Positions 51,635 through 61,365 of a DNA stretch of 64,000 nt are shown here, one piece after another. The translations under genes were made by a program, and so were the position numbers. Where the stretch lies: positions 124,001 to 188,000 of the forward strand of contig JBQTIT010000021.1 in assembly GCA_052387855.1 (NCBI GenBank), given 5' to 3'. Source of the stretch: CAIYZT01 sp052387855 (GTDB taxonomy: Bacteria > Pseudomonadota > Alphaproteobacteria > Rhodobacterales > Rhodobacteraceae). The notes under the pieces are model-generated. The model made no database searches. It worked only from the letters and a program-made list of their open reading frames with translations, and was not told the origin of the DNA. Each line of letters starts with the position of its first letter. The stretch's first letter is position 1.

Positions 51635-52032
51635 GCTTCTCAGCGGACCGGCTCTCGGGACCCTTTAAGGCCGCGCGAAGGCGCGGCGCCCCGTAAGGGG
51701 CGGTCCCGTCCCGTACCGTGCAGCTAGCGCGGTAGGGCTGTCGTTATCGGCGGCGGAGCCGCTAACGTGAAACTGGGTGCCGCTCTCTTTCTTTCTTAGC
51801 CGGGGGTACGGGGCCAGCATGGCCCTGTGTGCCCTACTCGGGGCAGCCTCTTGTAGGTGAAAAACACCTTCGTTTACGCGCGAGAGTATGCCCCTATGGT
51901 TGTGCACTTATGTGGGGCCGCTAGGCGGATCGTTTTTATGAAACGCTTGGGACCCATACTAAATACTGCCCTGCCTGGCGGGGCTTCCGCTTCATGCGGT
52001 GGGGTGGTCTAACTGTGGTAAACTGGCAACAC
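51635..52032. other. Phage non-coding region with hairpins
   Basis: About 400 nt without a plausible plus-strand gene. Two hairpins stand back to back: GCCGCGC-GAAG-GCGCGGC (51670-51687) and GCCCC-GTAA-GGGGC (51688-51701). The region should hold the VP4 nick site or a packaging signal, but I could not identify a nick motif. A minus-strand frame at 51665-51907 is not credible. Confidence 0.5.
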
Positions 52033-52060
52033 GTGTTACACTTTATTGATTATGAGCCTT
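52033..52060. other. dif-like XerC/XerD site, right end of the prophage
   Basis: 28 bp with arm GTGTTACACTT, centre TATTGA and arm TTATGAGCCTT. The centre and TTATG are identical to the left site (45666-45693) and both start with G-T-x-T-T-A-C-A. The XerD arm is degraded here (ACTT for ATAA), as if it came from the phage. Confidence 0.8.
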
Positions 52061-52120
52061 TCAGACACCCAAATACGACCCGCCCCCTCTGCCGCCAACT
52101 CGATCCTGAATGGAGAGGTC

Positions 52121-52197
52121 TGGCGCACCCAGCACGATTCGAACGTGCGACCTTTGCCTTCGGAGGGCAACGCTCTATCCAGCTGAGCTATGGGTGC
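52121..52197 (-). tRNA. tRNA-Arg (anticodon CCG)
   Basis: 77-nt cloverleaf on the minus strand with encoded CCA. The acceptor stem GCACCCA/TGGGTGC pairs fully, T8-A9 follow, the T loop is GTTCGAATC, and the anticodon loop CTCCGAA gives CCG. It ends 61 nt from the right dif-like site, the side with its 3' end. Confidence 0.95.
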
Positions 52198-52243
52198 CGA
52201 TGGCCCCCGTTTAGGCGATCACGCGGGCGAAGGCAACGGCCAA

Positions 52244-53464
52244 TCAACCCAAGAGTTCGTGACAAAGCTCCAGCGCGCTGACCAGGGCGTCAACCTCGGC
52301 TCTGGTGTTGTACAGCCCGAACGAGGCCCGGCACGAGGCGCCGATGCCAAGCTCGGTCATCAGCGGCATGGCGCAGTGCGTGCCGGCGCGCACGGCGACG
52401 CCGCGCTTGTCAAGGATGGTCGAGATGTCATGGGCATGGGCAGCGCCCTGCATGGTAAAGGAAAAGATCGCCCCCTTCCCCGCCGAATTTCCCTGCACGT
52501 TCAGCCAGTTCAGCGCCCCAAGCCGGTCGCGGGCGTAGTCGCGCAAGGCCCGCTCATGCGCGGCGATCCGGTCCATGCCCAAGGCGCCCAGATACTCCAG
52601 CGCCACGCCCAGGCCGATCTGCTGCACGATCCCCGGGGTTCCGGCCTCGAACTTCATCGGCGGGTCGTTGTAGATCACCGCATCGCGGCTGACCTCGCGG
52701 ATCATGTCGCCGCCGCCCAGAAAGGGGCGCATCTCGGCCATCCGCTCGGGTGCGATGTAGATCGCGCCGGACCCTGACGGGCCATACAGCTTGTGCCCGG
52801 TGATGGCGTAGAAATCGCAGCCGATCGCCTGCACATCCACCGCCATGTGGACCGAGGCTTGCGAGCCGTCCAGCAGCACCGGCACGCCGCGCGCCCGCGC
52901 CCCGGCGCAGACCGCGGCCACATCGACCACGGTGCCCAGCACATTGGACATATGGGTCAGCGCGATCAGCTTGGTGCGCGGGGTGATCGCGGCCAGCACC
53001 GCCTCGGGGTCAAGATCGCCCTTCGCGTCGACGCCGACCCATTTCAGCACCACGCCCTGCCGTTCGCGCAGAAAGTGCCAGGGCACGATGTTGGCGTGAT
53101 GTTCCATGATCGACAAGACGATCTCGTCCCCCGGGCCCAGGCGCGGCGCGGCCCAGGCGTAAGAGACAAGGTTGATCCCCTCGGTCGCGCCGGTGGTAAA
53201 GACGATGCTGCGCTCGTCCGGCGCGTTCAGGAACCGCCCGATGATGCCGCGCACCGCCTCGTAGGCGTCTGTCGCGGTGTTCGACAGCCAGTGCAACCCA
53301 CGGTGAACGTTGGCATATTCCTGCGAATAGGCGTGGCTCATGGCGTCGATCACCACGCGCGGCTTTTGGGCCGAGGCGCCATTGTCCAGATAGACCAGGG
53401 GCTTGCCGTTCACCTGCCGCGACAGGATCGGAAAGTCTTGGCGGATCGTTTCAACGTCGTACAT
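52244..53464 (-). CDS. sufS: Cysteine desulfurase SufS
   Basis: PLP enzyme that provides sulfur for Fe-S clusters. Group II signature R-A-G-T-H-C-A-M-P with the catalytic Cys (about residue 360), PLP lysine in I-T-G-H-K-L-Y-G-P, and the start V-E-T-I-R-Q-D-F-P-I-L. 406 aa. It is the last gene before tRNA-Arg, so no sufA, sufE or sufT follows, unlike many relatives. Confidence 0.96.
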   Translation of the reverse strand: MYDVETIRQDFPILSRQVNGKPLVYLDNGASAQKPRVVIDAMSHAYSQEYANVHRGLHWLSNTATDAYEAVRGIIGRFLNAPDERSIVFTTGATEGINLVSYAWAAPRLGPGDEIVLSIMEHHANIVPWHFLRERQGVVLKWVGVDAKGDLDPEAVLAAITPRTKLIALTHMSNVLGTVVDVAAVCAGARARGVPVLLDGSQASVHMAVDVQAIGCDFYAITGHKLYGPSGSGAIYIAPERMAEMRPFLGGGDMIREVSRDAVIYNDPPMKFEAGTPGIVQQIGLGVALEYLGALGMDRIAAHERALRDYARDRLGALNWLNVQGNSAGKGAIFSFTMQGAAHAHDISTILDKRGVAVRAGTHCAMPLMTELGIGASCRASFGLYNTRAEVDALVSALELCHELLG

Positions 53465-53473
53465 CGGTGCGGC

Positions 53474-54046
53474 CTACATCGGTGGGGCGATCTGGATCAG
53501 CGCGACAAAGAACAGCACAAAAGCCCCGATCAGCGCCGCCGCCACGCCCAGAGTGCTGGAAAAGCCGTGCAACTCGGCAATGAAGCTGGCCGTCAGCCAG
53601 ATCGACGCAACCGCGACCAGCAGCGTCAGCGGCGCGCCCAGACCCGGTAGCGCCAGCGTCAGCAGGCTCAGCGCCGCCTCGGCCATCAGGAACAGGAAAT
53701 CGACCCAGGCCAGCAGCAGGATCGCCTGGGTCAGCCGCCCGCGACCGCCAAAGGCCCGCCCGACGGCCGTGACCAGCCCGGCCAGCAGCGCCAGACCCAG
53801 GGCCTGCGTCACCGCCAGCAAGAGCGGCCGCGACAGGATGCCGCCCAGCAGGCCCGGCTCTGCCACCACCGGCAGGATCATGAGCATGACCGAGGAAAAG
53901 AGCGCCGACAGGCAGGCGGTGGCGGCCATTGCCGGCAGCGCCAGGCCCGCCCCGCCCCCCAGCCCCAGAAGCCGCCGCGCCGCCATGCGCGGCGCCCGGA
54001 GGCTTTCCAGCGCAAGGGCCGACAGGCTCGCCCGGTCAAGCTGCAT
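53474..54046 (-). CDS. YIP1-family membrane protein
   Basis: 190-aa hydrophobic protein with about five membrane helices, in the YIP1/Yip1-like family. It sits between sufD and sufS, a place such proteins commonly take in Rhodobacteraceae suf operons. Its start overlaps the next upstream YIP1 gene end by 11 nt. Its role in Fe-S assembly is not established. Confidence 0.75.
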   Translation of the reverse strand: MQLDRASLSALALESLRAPRMAARRLLGLGGGAGLALPAMAATACLSALFSSVMLMILPVVAEPGLLGGILSRPLLLAVTQALGLALLAGLVTAVGRAFGGRGRLTQAILLLAWVDFLFLMAEAALSLLTLALPGLGAPLTLLVAVASIWLTASFIAELHGFSSTLGVAAALIGAFVLFFVALIQIAPPM

Positions 54047-54524
54047 CGCCCTGCCCCGCCTCTTTCAGGGTGATCGCCCAGAAGACCAGAAAGGCCAGAC
54101 CCGACACCAGGTTCAGCGCGGTCTGTTGCAGGCCCGGCCCGATCAGTCCCGCCACCAGCCCGCTGAGCAGCACCAGCGGGCTGCTGACCACCAGCGCCCA
54201 GAACAGCGCCATCCGCCCGCCATACCAGCCGCCTCGCCCGCCCAGGACCCGCGCCACGCCGGCGCCAAATGCAGCCAGCAGATACAGCATCGGGATCGCG
54301 GCCAGACCGCCCATGGCAAAGGGCAAGAGCTGCGCCGCCACCGGCTTGCCGGGATCAAGCGCGGCCACCCGCGCCGCCGCGGGCCAATAGGCGATGAAGG
54401 CGACCAGCAGAAAGACCATCAGCAGGCTGAAGGCAAAGGGCTCGGACCGGCCGCGCGCAAGGTGCCGGCGCATGACGCGCGCGGGGTGCCGCCAGCTTTC
54501 CGCGATATCTGCGACAACCGACAT
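54036..54524 (-). CDS. YIP1-family membrane protein
   Basis: 162-aa hydrophobic protein with about four membrane helices and a short basic N terminus (H-P-A-R-V-M-R-R-H-L-A-R-G). It is similar in layout to the next gene and may be a paralogue. I take ATG 54524 (MSVVADIAESW), 8 nt after the sufD stop; an upstream ATG at 54557 would overlap sufD. Confidence 0.7.
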   Translation of the reverse strand: MSVVADIAESWRHPARVMRRHLARGRSEPFAFSLLMVFLLVAFIAYWPAAARVAALDPGKPVAAQLLPFAMGGLAAIPMLYLLAAFGAGVARVLGGRGGWYGGRMALFWALVVSSPLVLLSGLVAGLIGPGLQQTALNLVSGLAFLVFWAITLKEAGQGDAA

Positions 54525-54532
54525 CGCCGCCC

Positions 54533-55819
54533 CTAGCCCCAGTGCCTGGACAGCCAACTGCGCAGCCGCTCGCGCACGTCCTCGGCGATGGCCTCGTCGT
54601 CGATCTCTTCGATGGCCTCGGCCAGAAAGGCCAGAACCATCAGGCTTTGCGCCTCTTTCAGCGGCACCCCGCGCGAGCGCAGATAGTAAAGCGCCGTCTC
54701 GTCAATCGCCCCGGTGGTCGAGCCGTGGCTGCATTTCACGTCGTCGGCATAGATTTCCAGCTCTGGCTTGGCAAGGAACTGGCTGGATTCGTCCAACAGC
54801 AGCGCCTGGCTTTTCTGGTAGCCGTCCGTCTTTTGCGCGCCCGGCTTGACCAGGATCTTGCCCTGGAACACCCCGACCGCGCCGTTCTTGAGCACCTTCT
54901 TGAACACCTGCCGGCTTTCGCAGCGCTCGGCCGCGTGGGTGATGAACACGGTGTCGTCATGGTGCAGATCACCATCCCCCACCGAGGCGCCGGCGATATG
55001 GGCCACGGCGTCGGCGCCGGCCAGCTCGATCACGGCATCGTTGCGGGTCAGCCGGCCGTTGGCGGTGACGGTAAAGCTCTTGAAACGGGCGTTCGCGCCA
55101 AGACGGGCAAAAAGATGCGTCGTCGCGCGCCGCTCAAGATCGCGGCCCTGGGTGCGGACATGGTGCAGGCTGCCGCCCGCGCCGATCTCGATCTCCATCA
55201 CCTTTGAAAACCGCGCCGCGGCCGGCCCGTTCTCCAAAAGCGTGACCTCTGCCCCCGGCTCGATCTTGAGACAATGGTGCAGGATCACGTCCGAACTTGT
55301 TGATTTATGTTCATAAATCAGTGAAATTGGACGTGAGGGGCGGCCAGTGACACGGATCAGGACCCCGTCGGTGGCAAAGGCAGTGTTCAACGCGGCAAGC
55401 GGGCGCGGCACCGGGGTCTGGCCGCGCGTTTCCAGCACGCCGTAAAGGTCGCGCGCCCAGTGCGCGGCATCGGGCGCCGGGCCTGCCAGACGCTCGATGC
55501 TGACCCCCTCCATCGCCAGCGGGTCCGAGGCGGCGGCGTCGAACACGCCGTCGACAAAGACGATGCGCAGACGCTCGATGGCGTTGAAGATCGGCGCGTT
55601 GCCGCCCGGATCCAAAAGCGCGGCCGGCAGGGCCTGGGCCAGGTTCAGGCTGGTCGGATCGGTATAGCGCCAGTACTCGTCGCGCCGGGTCGGCAGGCCC
55701 ATGGCGCGCAGGCGGTCCAGCGCCGCGCCGCGCGCCGCGCCCAGCCAGCCGGCGGAATCATAGGCCAGACCGGCGATCCGCTCGGCCAAAAGCTCGTTTC
55801 GGGACATCGGCGCGGTCAT
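54533..55819 (-). CDS. sufD: Fe-S cluster assembly protein SufD
   Basis: 428-aa scaffold subunit of SufBCD. The C-terminal SufBD fold shows K-C-S-H-G-S-T-T-G-A-I-D-E-T-A-L-Y-Y-L-R-S-R-G, the conserved signature with His. ATG 55819 overlaps the sufC stop (TGATG). N-terminal half is variable, as usual. Confidence 0.94.
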   Translation of the reverse strand: MTAPMSRNELLAERIAGLAYDSAGWLGAARGAALDRLRAMGLPTRRDEYWRYTDPTSLNLAQALPAALLDPGGNAPIFNAIERLRIVFVDGVFDAAASDPLAMEGVSIERLAGPAPDAAHWARDLYGVLETRGQTPVPRPLAALNTAFATDGVLIRVTGRPSRPISLIYEHKSTSSDVILHHCLKIEPGAEVTLLENGPAAARFSKVMEIEIGAGGSLHHVRTQGRDLERRATTHLFARLGANARFKSFTVTANGRLTRNDAVIELAGADAVAHIAGASVGDGDLHHDDTVFITHAAERCESRQVFKKVLKNGAVGVFQGKILVKPGAQKTDGYQKSQALLLDESSQFLAKPELEIYADDVKCSHGSTTGAIDETALYYLRSRGVPLKEAQSLMVLAFLAEAIEEIDDEAIAEDVRERLRSWLSRHWG

Positions 55820-56574
55820 CAGCCGGCCTGCCCCAGGATATCGGCATAGCCGTTGTTCTCGACCTCAAGCGCCAGCTCCGGCCCGCCGGTGCGGATGATC
55901 CGCCCGGCGGCCATGATATGCACCACATCGGGGCGGATATGGTCCAGCAGGCGCTGGTAGTGCGTGATCACCAGGAACGACCGCTTGCCATCGCGCAGCG
56001 CGTTCACCCCCTCGGAGACCAGCTTCATCGCATCCACGTCCAGACCGGAATCGGTCTCGTCCAGGATGCACATGCGCGGCTCAAGCATGGCCATCTGAAG
56101 GATTTCGTTGCGCTTTTTCTCGCCGCCGGAAAAGCCCACGTTGACCGGACGCTTCAGCATCTCGGCGTCGATCTTTAGCGTCCTGGCCTTTTCGCGCACC
56201 AGCTTCAGGAATTCGCCGGCCGAAACCTCGGCCTCGCCGCGCGCCTTGCGCTGCGCGTTCAGCGCGGTGCGCAGAAAGGTCATGTTGCCGACGCCCGGAA
56301 TCTCGACCGGGTACTGAAACGCCAGGAAAAGACCCGCCGCCGCGCGCGCCTCGGGCTCCATCGTCAGCAGTTCCTGCCCGTCCAGCCGGGCCGAGCCTTC
56401 GGTCACCTCATAGCCATCGCGCCCCGAAAGGACATAGGACAGGGTCGATTTGCCCGACCCGTTCGGCCCCATGATGGCATGGACCTCGCCCGCGCCGATC
56501 CTAAGGTCGACCCCGCGCAGGATGACCTTGTCCTCTTCTTCAAGTTTGACGTGCAGATTGTTGATTTCAAGCAT
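55819..56574 (-). CDS. sufC: Fe-S assembly ATPase SufC
   Basis: 251-aa ABC-type ATPase of SufBCD. Walker A is G-P-N-G-S-G-K-S-T, signature G-F-S-G-G-E-K-K-R, Walker B C-I-L-D-E-T-D-S-G-L-D. It starts at ATG 56574, 23 nt after sufB. Confidence 0.97.
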   Translation of the reverse strand: MLEINNLHVKLEEEDKVILRGVDLRIGAGEVHAIMGPNGSGKSTLSYVLSGRDGYEVTEGSARLDGQELLTMEPEARAAAGLFLAFQYPVEIPGVGNMTFLRTALNAQRKARGEAEVSAGEFLKLVREKARTLKIDAEMLKRPVNVGFSGGEKKRNEILQMAMLEPRMCILDETDSGLDVDAMKLVSEGVNALRDGKRSFLVITHYQRLLDHIRPDVVHIMAAGRIIRTGGPELALEVENNGYADILGQAG

Positions 56575-56597
56575 TTTTCATTCCTTGCCCGTCCGCC

Positions 56598-58106
<1,509 letters not shown>

Positions 58107-58120
58107 CGCGCCCTCTGTTC

Positions 58121-59164
58121 TTACGACATCCGCGCGCGGATGCGCCGATAGTCCGCTGCCCAGGCCTCTGCAAAGCGCAGCACCTGCTCTTTCGTCGTGC
58201 TCGGGCCGATCGAGATGCGGATGGCCTGCGCCGCCCGCTCGTCGTCAAAGCCCATCGCCTTCAGCACCCGGCTGGGCCTGACCTTGCCCGAAGAGCAGGC
58301 CGAGCCGGCCGAGACCGCAAAGCCCGCCAGGTCCATCGCCATGACCTGGGTCTCGCCCTTCCAGCCGGGCGCGATCAGGCACAGGGTGTTGGGCAGGCGC
58401 GGCCCCGATTTCCCGACTGAAATAGTCTCAAATTCAAGGGACGACAATGCCTGTTCTAGAATATTTCTAACTTCGGCGACGCCTTCCCAGACGCCGTTGG
58501 CCAGATCGCGCGCGGCCGCTTCGGCGGCGGCGGCAAAGCCTGCGATGCCGATCAGGTTCTCGGTTCCGGCGCGGCGGCCCATCTCTTGCCCGCCGCCCAG
58601 GATGCGCGGCAGAAACTCCACCCCCTGCTGCGTGACCAGCGCGCCGATGCCCTTTGGCCCGCCCAGCTTGTGCGCCGAGACCAGGCCCATCCGGCACCCC
58701 AGCCAGTTGAAGGCAAAGGGCAGCTTGCCAAAGCCCTGCGTCAGATCGCTGACGGCCAGGCCCTGCGGCAGGCTCTGCACGATGCCGGTTTCTGAATTGG
58801 CCAGTTGCAGGCTGGTCACGTCGGGCTGCTCCACCGCGACCTGCCCGCCCGCATCAACCGCCAGTCCGCCCTCGCACCAAGTTGTCACCGCCTCGTGCTC
58901 GATCGCAGCGCAGCGCAGGGCGCGCCCGGCATGGGCCAGCGCCGCCGCCTCGGAGGCGCCGGAGGTAAAGGTGATGTCGGCGCCCTCGGCCCCCAGCGCG
59001 GCGGCGATCTGGGCGCGCGCCCGCTCTTTCAGCGCCCGCGCCGCGCGCCCCTCGGCATGGACGGACGAGGGGTTGCCGACCAGGTCCATCGCCGCCGCCA
59101 TCGCGCTGCGCGCCTCGGGGCGCAGCGGGGTGGTGGCGTTCCAGTCCAGATAGGTGCGGCTCAC
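58121..59164 (-). CDS. Cysteine desulfurase, IscS/NifS-like
   Basis: 347-aa group I-like PLP desulfurase. The PLP lysine is in S-A-H-K-L-G-G-P-K-G and the Cys loop is A-G-S-A-C-S-S-G-K. The start is GTG 59164 (V-S-R-T-Y-L-D-W-N), overlapping the iscR stop (GTGA); the open frame runs upstream inside iscR. It is shorter than IscS (about 400). Together with sufS, this gives two desulfurases in one operon. Confidence 0.9.
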   Translation of the reverse strand: MSRTYLDWNATTPLRPEARSAMAAAMDLVGNPSSVHAEGRAARALKERARAQIAAALGAEGADITFTSGASEAAALAHAGRALRCAAIEHEAVTTWCEGGLAVDAGGQVAVEQPDVTSLQLANSETGIVQSLPQGLAVSDLTQGFGKLPFAFNWLGCRMGLVSAHKLGGPKGIGALVTQQGVEFLPRILGGGQEMGRRAGTENLIGIAGFAAAAEAAARDLANGVWEGVAEVRNILEQALSSLEFETISVGKSGPRLPNTLCLIAPGWKGETQVMAMDLAGFAVSAGSACSSGKVRPSRVLKAMGFDDERAAQAIRISIGPSTTKEQVLRFAEAWAADYRRIRARMS

Positions 59165-59619
59165 TCGTCCACCACGCGCAGGATCGCCGGCACCGCCGGA
59201 CAGGGGATCATCTCGTTGCCGATCACGTCGGCCAAGCGGATGTTGTGCAGAAAGACATAGACATTGGCCGACAGGCTTTCCCAAAGCCGGTTGGTCAGGC
59301 TCTGCGCCCGCGTGCCCGACAGCCCGCCCGACACCCCTGCCCCGGTGTGCATGGCGTCGACGGTCTCTTCGACGGCCTCAAGGATTTCGGAAATGCGGAT
59401 CGTCTCGGGGGCGCGGGCCAGCCGATAGCCACCGCCCGGTCCGCGCACCGCCTCGACCAGGCCGGCGCGGCGCAGCTTGACGAAAAGCTGCTCAAGATAG
59501 GGCAGCGAGATGTCCTGCCGGCGCGAGATCGCGGCCAGCGACATCAGGTCATCCCCCCGCGCCAGGGCCAGATCCGCCAGGGCCACCATCGCATAGCGCC
59601 CTTTGGTCGAGAGTTTCAT
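59161..59619 (-). CDS. iscR: Rrf2-family regulator IscR
   Basis: 152-aa Fe-S-dependent regulator. The N-terminal winged helix begins M-K-L-S-T-K-G-R-Y-A-M-V-A-L-A-D-L-A. The usual three-cysteine cluster loop (near residues 92-104) is missing: residues 90-110 have no Cys. The only cysteine is Cys140, in E-M-I-P-C-P. The Rhodobacter sphaeroides protein is known for such atypical ligation. It heads the isc/suf operon and likely regulates it. Confidence 0.93.
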   Translation of the reverse strand: MKLSTKGRYAMVALADLALARGDDLMSLAAISRRQDISLPYLEQLFVKLRRAGLVEAVRGPGGGYRLARAPETIRISEILEAVEETVDAMHTGAGVSGGLSGTRAQSLTNRLWESLSANVYVFLHNIRLADVIGNEMIPCPAVPAILRVVDE

Positions 59620-59713
59620 GCCACTTCCGCCTAAACTGATTGACGCGGCCCCCCCTGCCCATTACCTGAATTCCGGACGGACCCTTGGGGCGCTGCAACG
59701 CGCCGGTGCAAGG

Positions 59714-59742
59714 GTTCTAAAAACACTGAGCGATTTCGTCAA
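59714..59742 (-). promoter_or_regulatory. Probable iscR-suf operon promoter
   Basis: On the minus strand TTGACG (59737-59742) and TAGAAC (59714-59719) are 17 bp apart, 95 nt upstream of iscR. It faces away from the divergent hydrolase gene. An IscR or iron regulator site would overlap it, but I could not identify one. Confidence 0.6.
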
Positions 59743-59772
59743 GAATGACCTCCAAACAGGCGGCGGAACCCC

Positions 59773-60432
59773 ATGCCCGAAGTGATCTTTCCCGGCCCCG
59801 AGGGGCGTCTTGAAGGCCGCTATCATCCGCAAAAGGAAAGGGACGCGCCGATCGCCATCGTGCTGCACCCGCATCCGAACTACGGCGGAACGATGAACAA
59901 CAAGGTTGTCTACAACCTGCACTATGCCTTTTACAATCTTGGCTTTTCCGTGCTGCGGTTCAACTTTCGCGGCGTCGGGCGCAGCCAGGGCGAATATGAC
60001 ATGGGCATTGGCGAGTTGTCCGATGCGGCATCCTCGCTCGACTATCTTCAGGCGATGAACCAGAACGCCAAGCATTGCTGGGTCGCCGGCTTTTCCTTTG
60101 GCGCCTGGATCGGCATGCAGCTCTTGATGCGCCGGCCAGAGATCACCGGCTTTGTCTCGGTCTCGCCACCGGCCAATCTTTACGACTTTTCGTTTCTGGC
60201 CCCCTGCCCCGCCTCTGGGCTGATCATCAACGGCAGCGCCGACAAGGTGGCCCCGCCCAAGGACACCCGCACCCTGGTGAACAAGCTGCACGACCAGAAG
60301 GGCATCACCATCACCCATACCGAGATCGAGGGCGCCGACCACTTCTTCAAGGACGAAGAGCAGCACATGAAGCCGATGATCGACACGGTCAGCACCTATG
60401 TGAAGCGGCGTCTGAGCGAGGTATCCCGCTGA
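59773..60432 (+). CDS. Alpha/beta hydrolase
   Basis: 219-aa cytoplasmic hydrolase of the DUF1100-like/dienelactone type. It has H-P-H-P-N-Y-G-G-T-M, R-F-N-F-R-G-V-G-R-S, and the nucleophile elbow G-F-S-F-G-A with Ser108; later D-K-V-A-P-P and a His in G-A-D-H-F-F complete a plausible triad. Substrate unknown. ATG 59773. Divergent from iscR; the next gene starts in a TGATG overlap. Confidence 0.85.
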   Translation: MPEVIFPGPEGRLEGRYHPQKERDAPIAIVLHPHPNYGGTMNNKVVYNLHYAFYNLGFSVLRFNFRGVGRSQGEYDMGIGELSDAASSLDYLQAMNQNAKHCWVAGFSFGAWIGMQLLMRRPEITGFVSVSPPANLYDFSFLAPCPASGLIINGSADKVAPPKDTRTLVNKLHDQKGITITHTEIEGADHFFKDEEQHMKPMIDTVSTYVKRRLSEVSR

Positions 60433-60686
60433 TGTCGCTGGCCGACGATCTGGCCGCCCGGCTGGCGCGGGACGTGGTCGATGCGCTCGACGTGCTGGGC
60501 GATGACCGGTTCTACGACAAGGTGTCAAAGGTGCTGCTGGAAACCTCGCCCACCATGCAGGACGCCTTCAACACCGCCATCAAGGTGATCCTGGCCGAAC
60601 GCAAGGGGCGCGAGTTCCTCCAGCGCAGCCTGGCCGCCCGTGGTGCGGGCGCCGCGCCCAAGGTCCCGCCCGGGGGCGGACATTGA
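60432..60686 (+). CDS. Conserved small protein of unknown function
   Basis: 84-aa protein starting at ATG 60432, one base overlapping the hydrolase stop. Helical: L-A-D-D-L-A-A-R-L-A-R-D-V-V-D-A-L and D-D-R-F-Y-D-K-V-S-K-V-L, with a Gly/Pro-rich tail. No recognised domain. It is coupled to the HD gene by a TTGA overlap. Confidence 0.75.
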   Translation: MSLADDLAARLARDVVDALDVLGDDRFYDKVSKVLLETSPTMQDAFNTAIKVILAERKGREFLQRSLAARGAGAAPKVPPGGGH

Positions 60687-61267
60687 GCGACAGGCTTGCC
60701 GCCCAGTTCGCCTTTCTGAACGAGGCTGACCGGCTCAAATCGGTGCTGCGCGCCACCACGCTGGTCGACGGCTCGCGCCCCGAGAATTCAGGCGAACATT
60801 CCTGGCATCTGGCGCTATATGCCCTGGTCCTGGCCGATCAGGCGCCGCCCGGGGTCGATATCGGCCGGGTGATCCGGATGCTGCTGATCCACGATCTGGT
60901 GGAAATCGACGTGGGCGATGTGCCGATCCATTCCGCCAACGGCCAGGCCCACGGCTCGGCCGAGACGGCGGCGGCCGAGGCACGGGCGGCGGAGCGGATC
61001 TTTGGCCTGCTGCCGGCCGACATCGGCGCGGGTCTGCGCGCGCTCTGGGCCGAATTCGAGGCGGCACAATCCCCCGATGCGGTCTTTGCCAAGGCGCTGG
61101 ACCGGGTGCAGCCGGTCATGGCCAACCTGATGTCCGGCGGTGGCACCTGGAAGACCTATGACGTCACCGCCGAGCAGCTTGAGATGCGCGTCGGAACCAA
61201 GATCGCGCGCGGCGCCCCTGCCTTGTGGGACTGGGTCCGCACGCAGACGCGCAGCTATTTCGGATGA
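60683..61267 (+). CDS. HD-domain phosphohydrolase, YfbR/HDDC2-like
   Basis: 194-aa predicted 5'-deoxynucleotidase-like enzyme. His/Asp metal motif: E-H-S-W-H near residue 38-42, I-H-D-L-V-E (His70, Asp71 approx) and the later D-R-V-Q-P. The start TTG 60683 overlaps the previous stop. Substrate is a guess from family. Confidence 0.83.
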   Translation: MSDRLAAQFAFLNEADRLKSVLRATTLVDGSRPENSGEHSWHLALYALVLADQAPPGVDIGRVIRMLLIHDLVEIDVGDVPIHSANGQAHGSAETAAAEARAAERIFGLLPADIGAGLRALWAEFEAAQSPDAVFAKALDRVQPVMANLMSGGGTWKTYDVTAEQLEMRVGTKIARGAPALWDWVRTQTRSYFG

Positions 61268-61281
61268 GCGGCGCGACTTTT

Positions 61282-61291
61282 TGGTATACCA
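61282..61291. promoter_or_regulatory. Palindrome TGGTATACCA ahead of icd
   Basis: A perfect 10-bp palindrome 75 nt upstream of icd, with a half-related GCATAC 3 nt later. GntR/FadR-type repressors bind similar palindromes, but no match to a known operator is claimed. Confidence 0.25.
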
Positions 61292-61365
61292 TCGCATACT
61301 GTCTTTTCTTTAAGCCGGCTTTCACGTAAAGCAGGCACAAGCAGCACCAGTCCGGAGGGCCCGAC

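Larger units (their letters stand above)
45666..52060 (+). mobile_element. Integrated Microviridae (ssDNA phage) prophage
   Basis: About 6.37 kb from the centre of one dif-like site to the next, a normal microvirus genome size. All genes are on the plus strand, packed with ATGA-type overlaps. The genes include VP2, J-like, VP1 and VP4, so a full microvirus set is present. Two lines I counted were 60-62% G+C, against 70% in one flanking line. No integrase gene is present, which fits use of host XerC/XerD. No frameshifts or stops are seen in the core genes, so it looks intact. Confidence 0.93.

Noticed and set aside
51665..51907. 80-codon minus-strand frame in the phage non-coding region
   Set aside because: Microviruses transcribe one strand, and no start signal or domain is seen.
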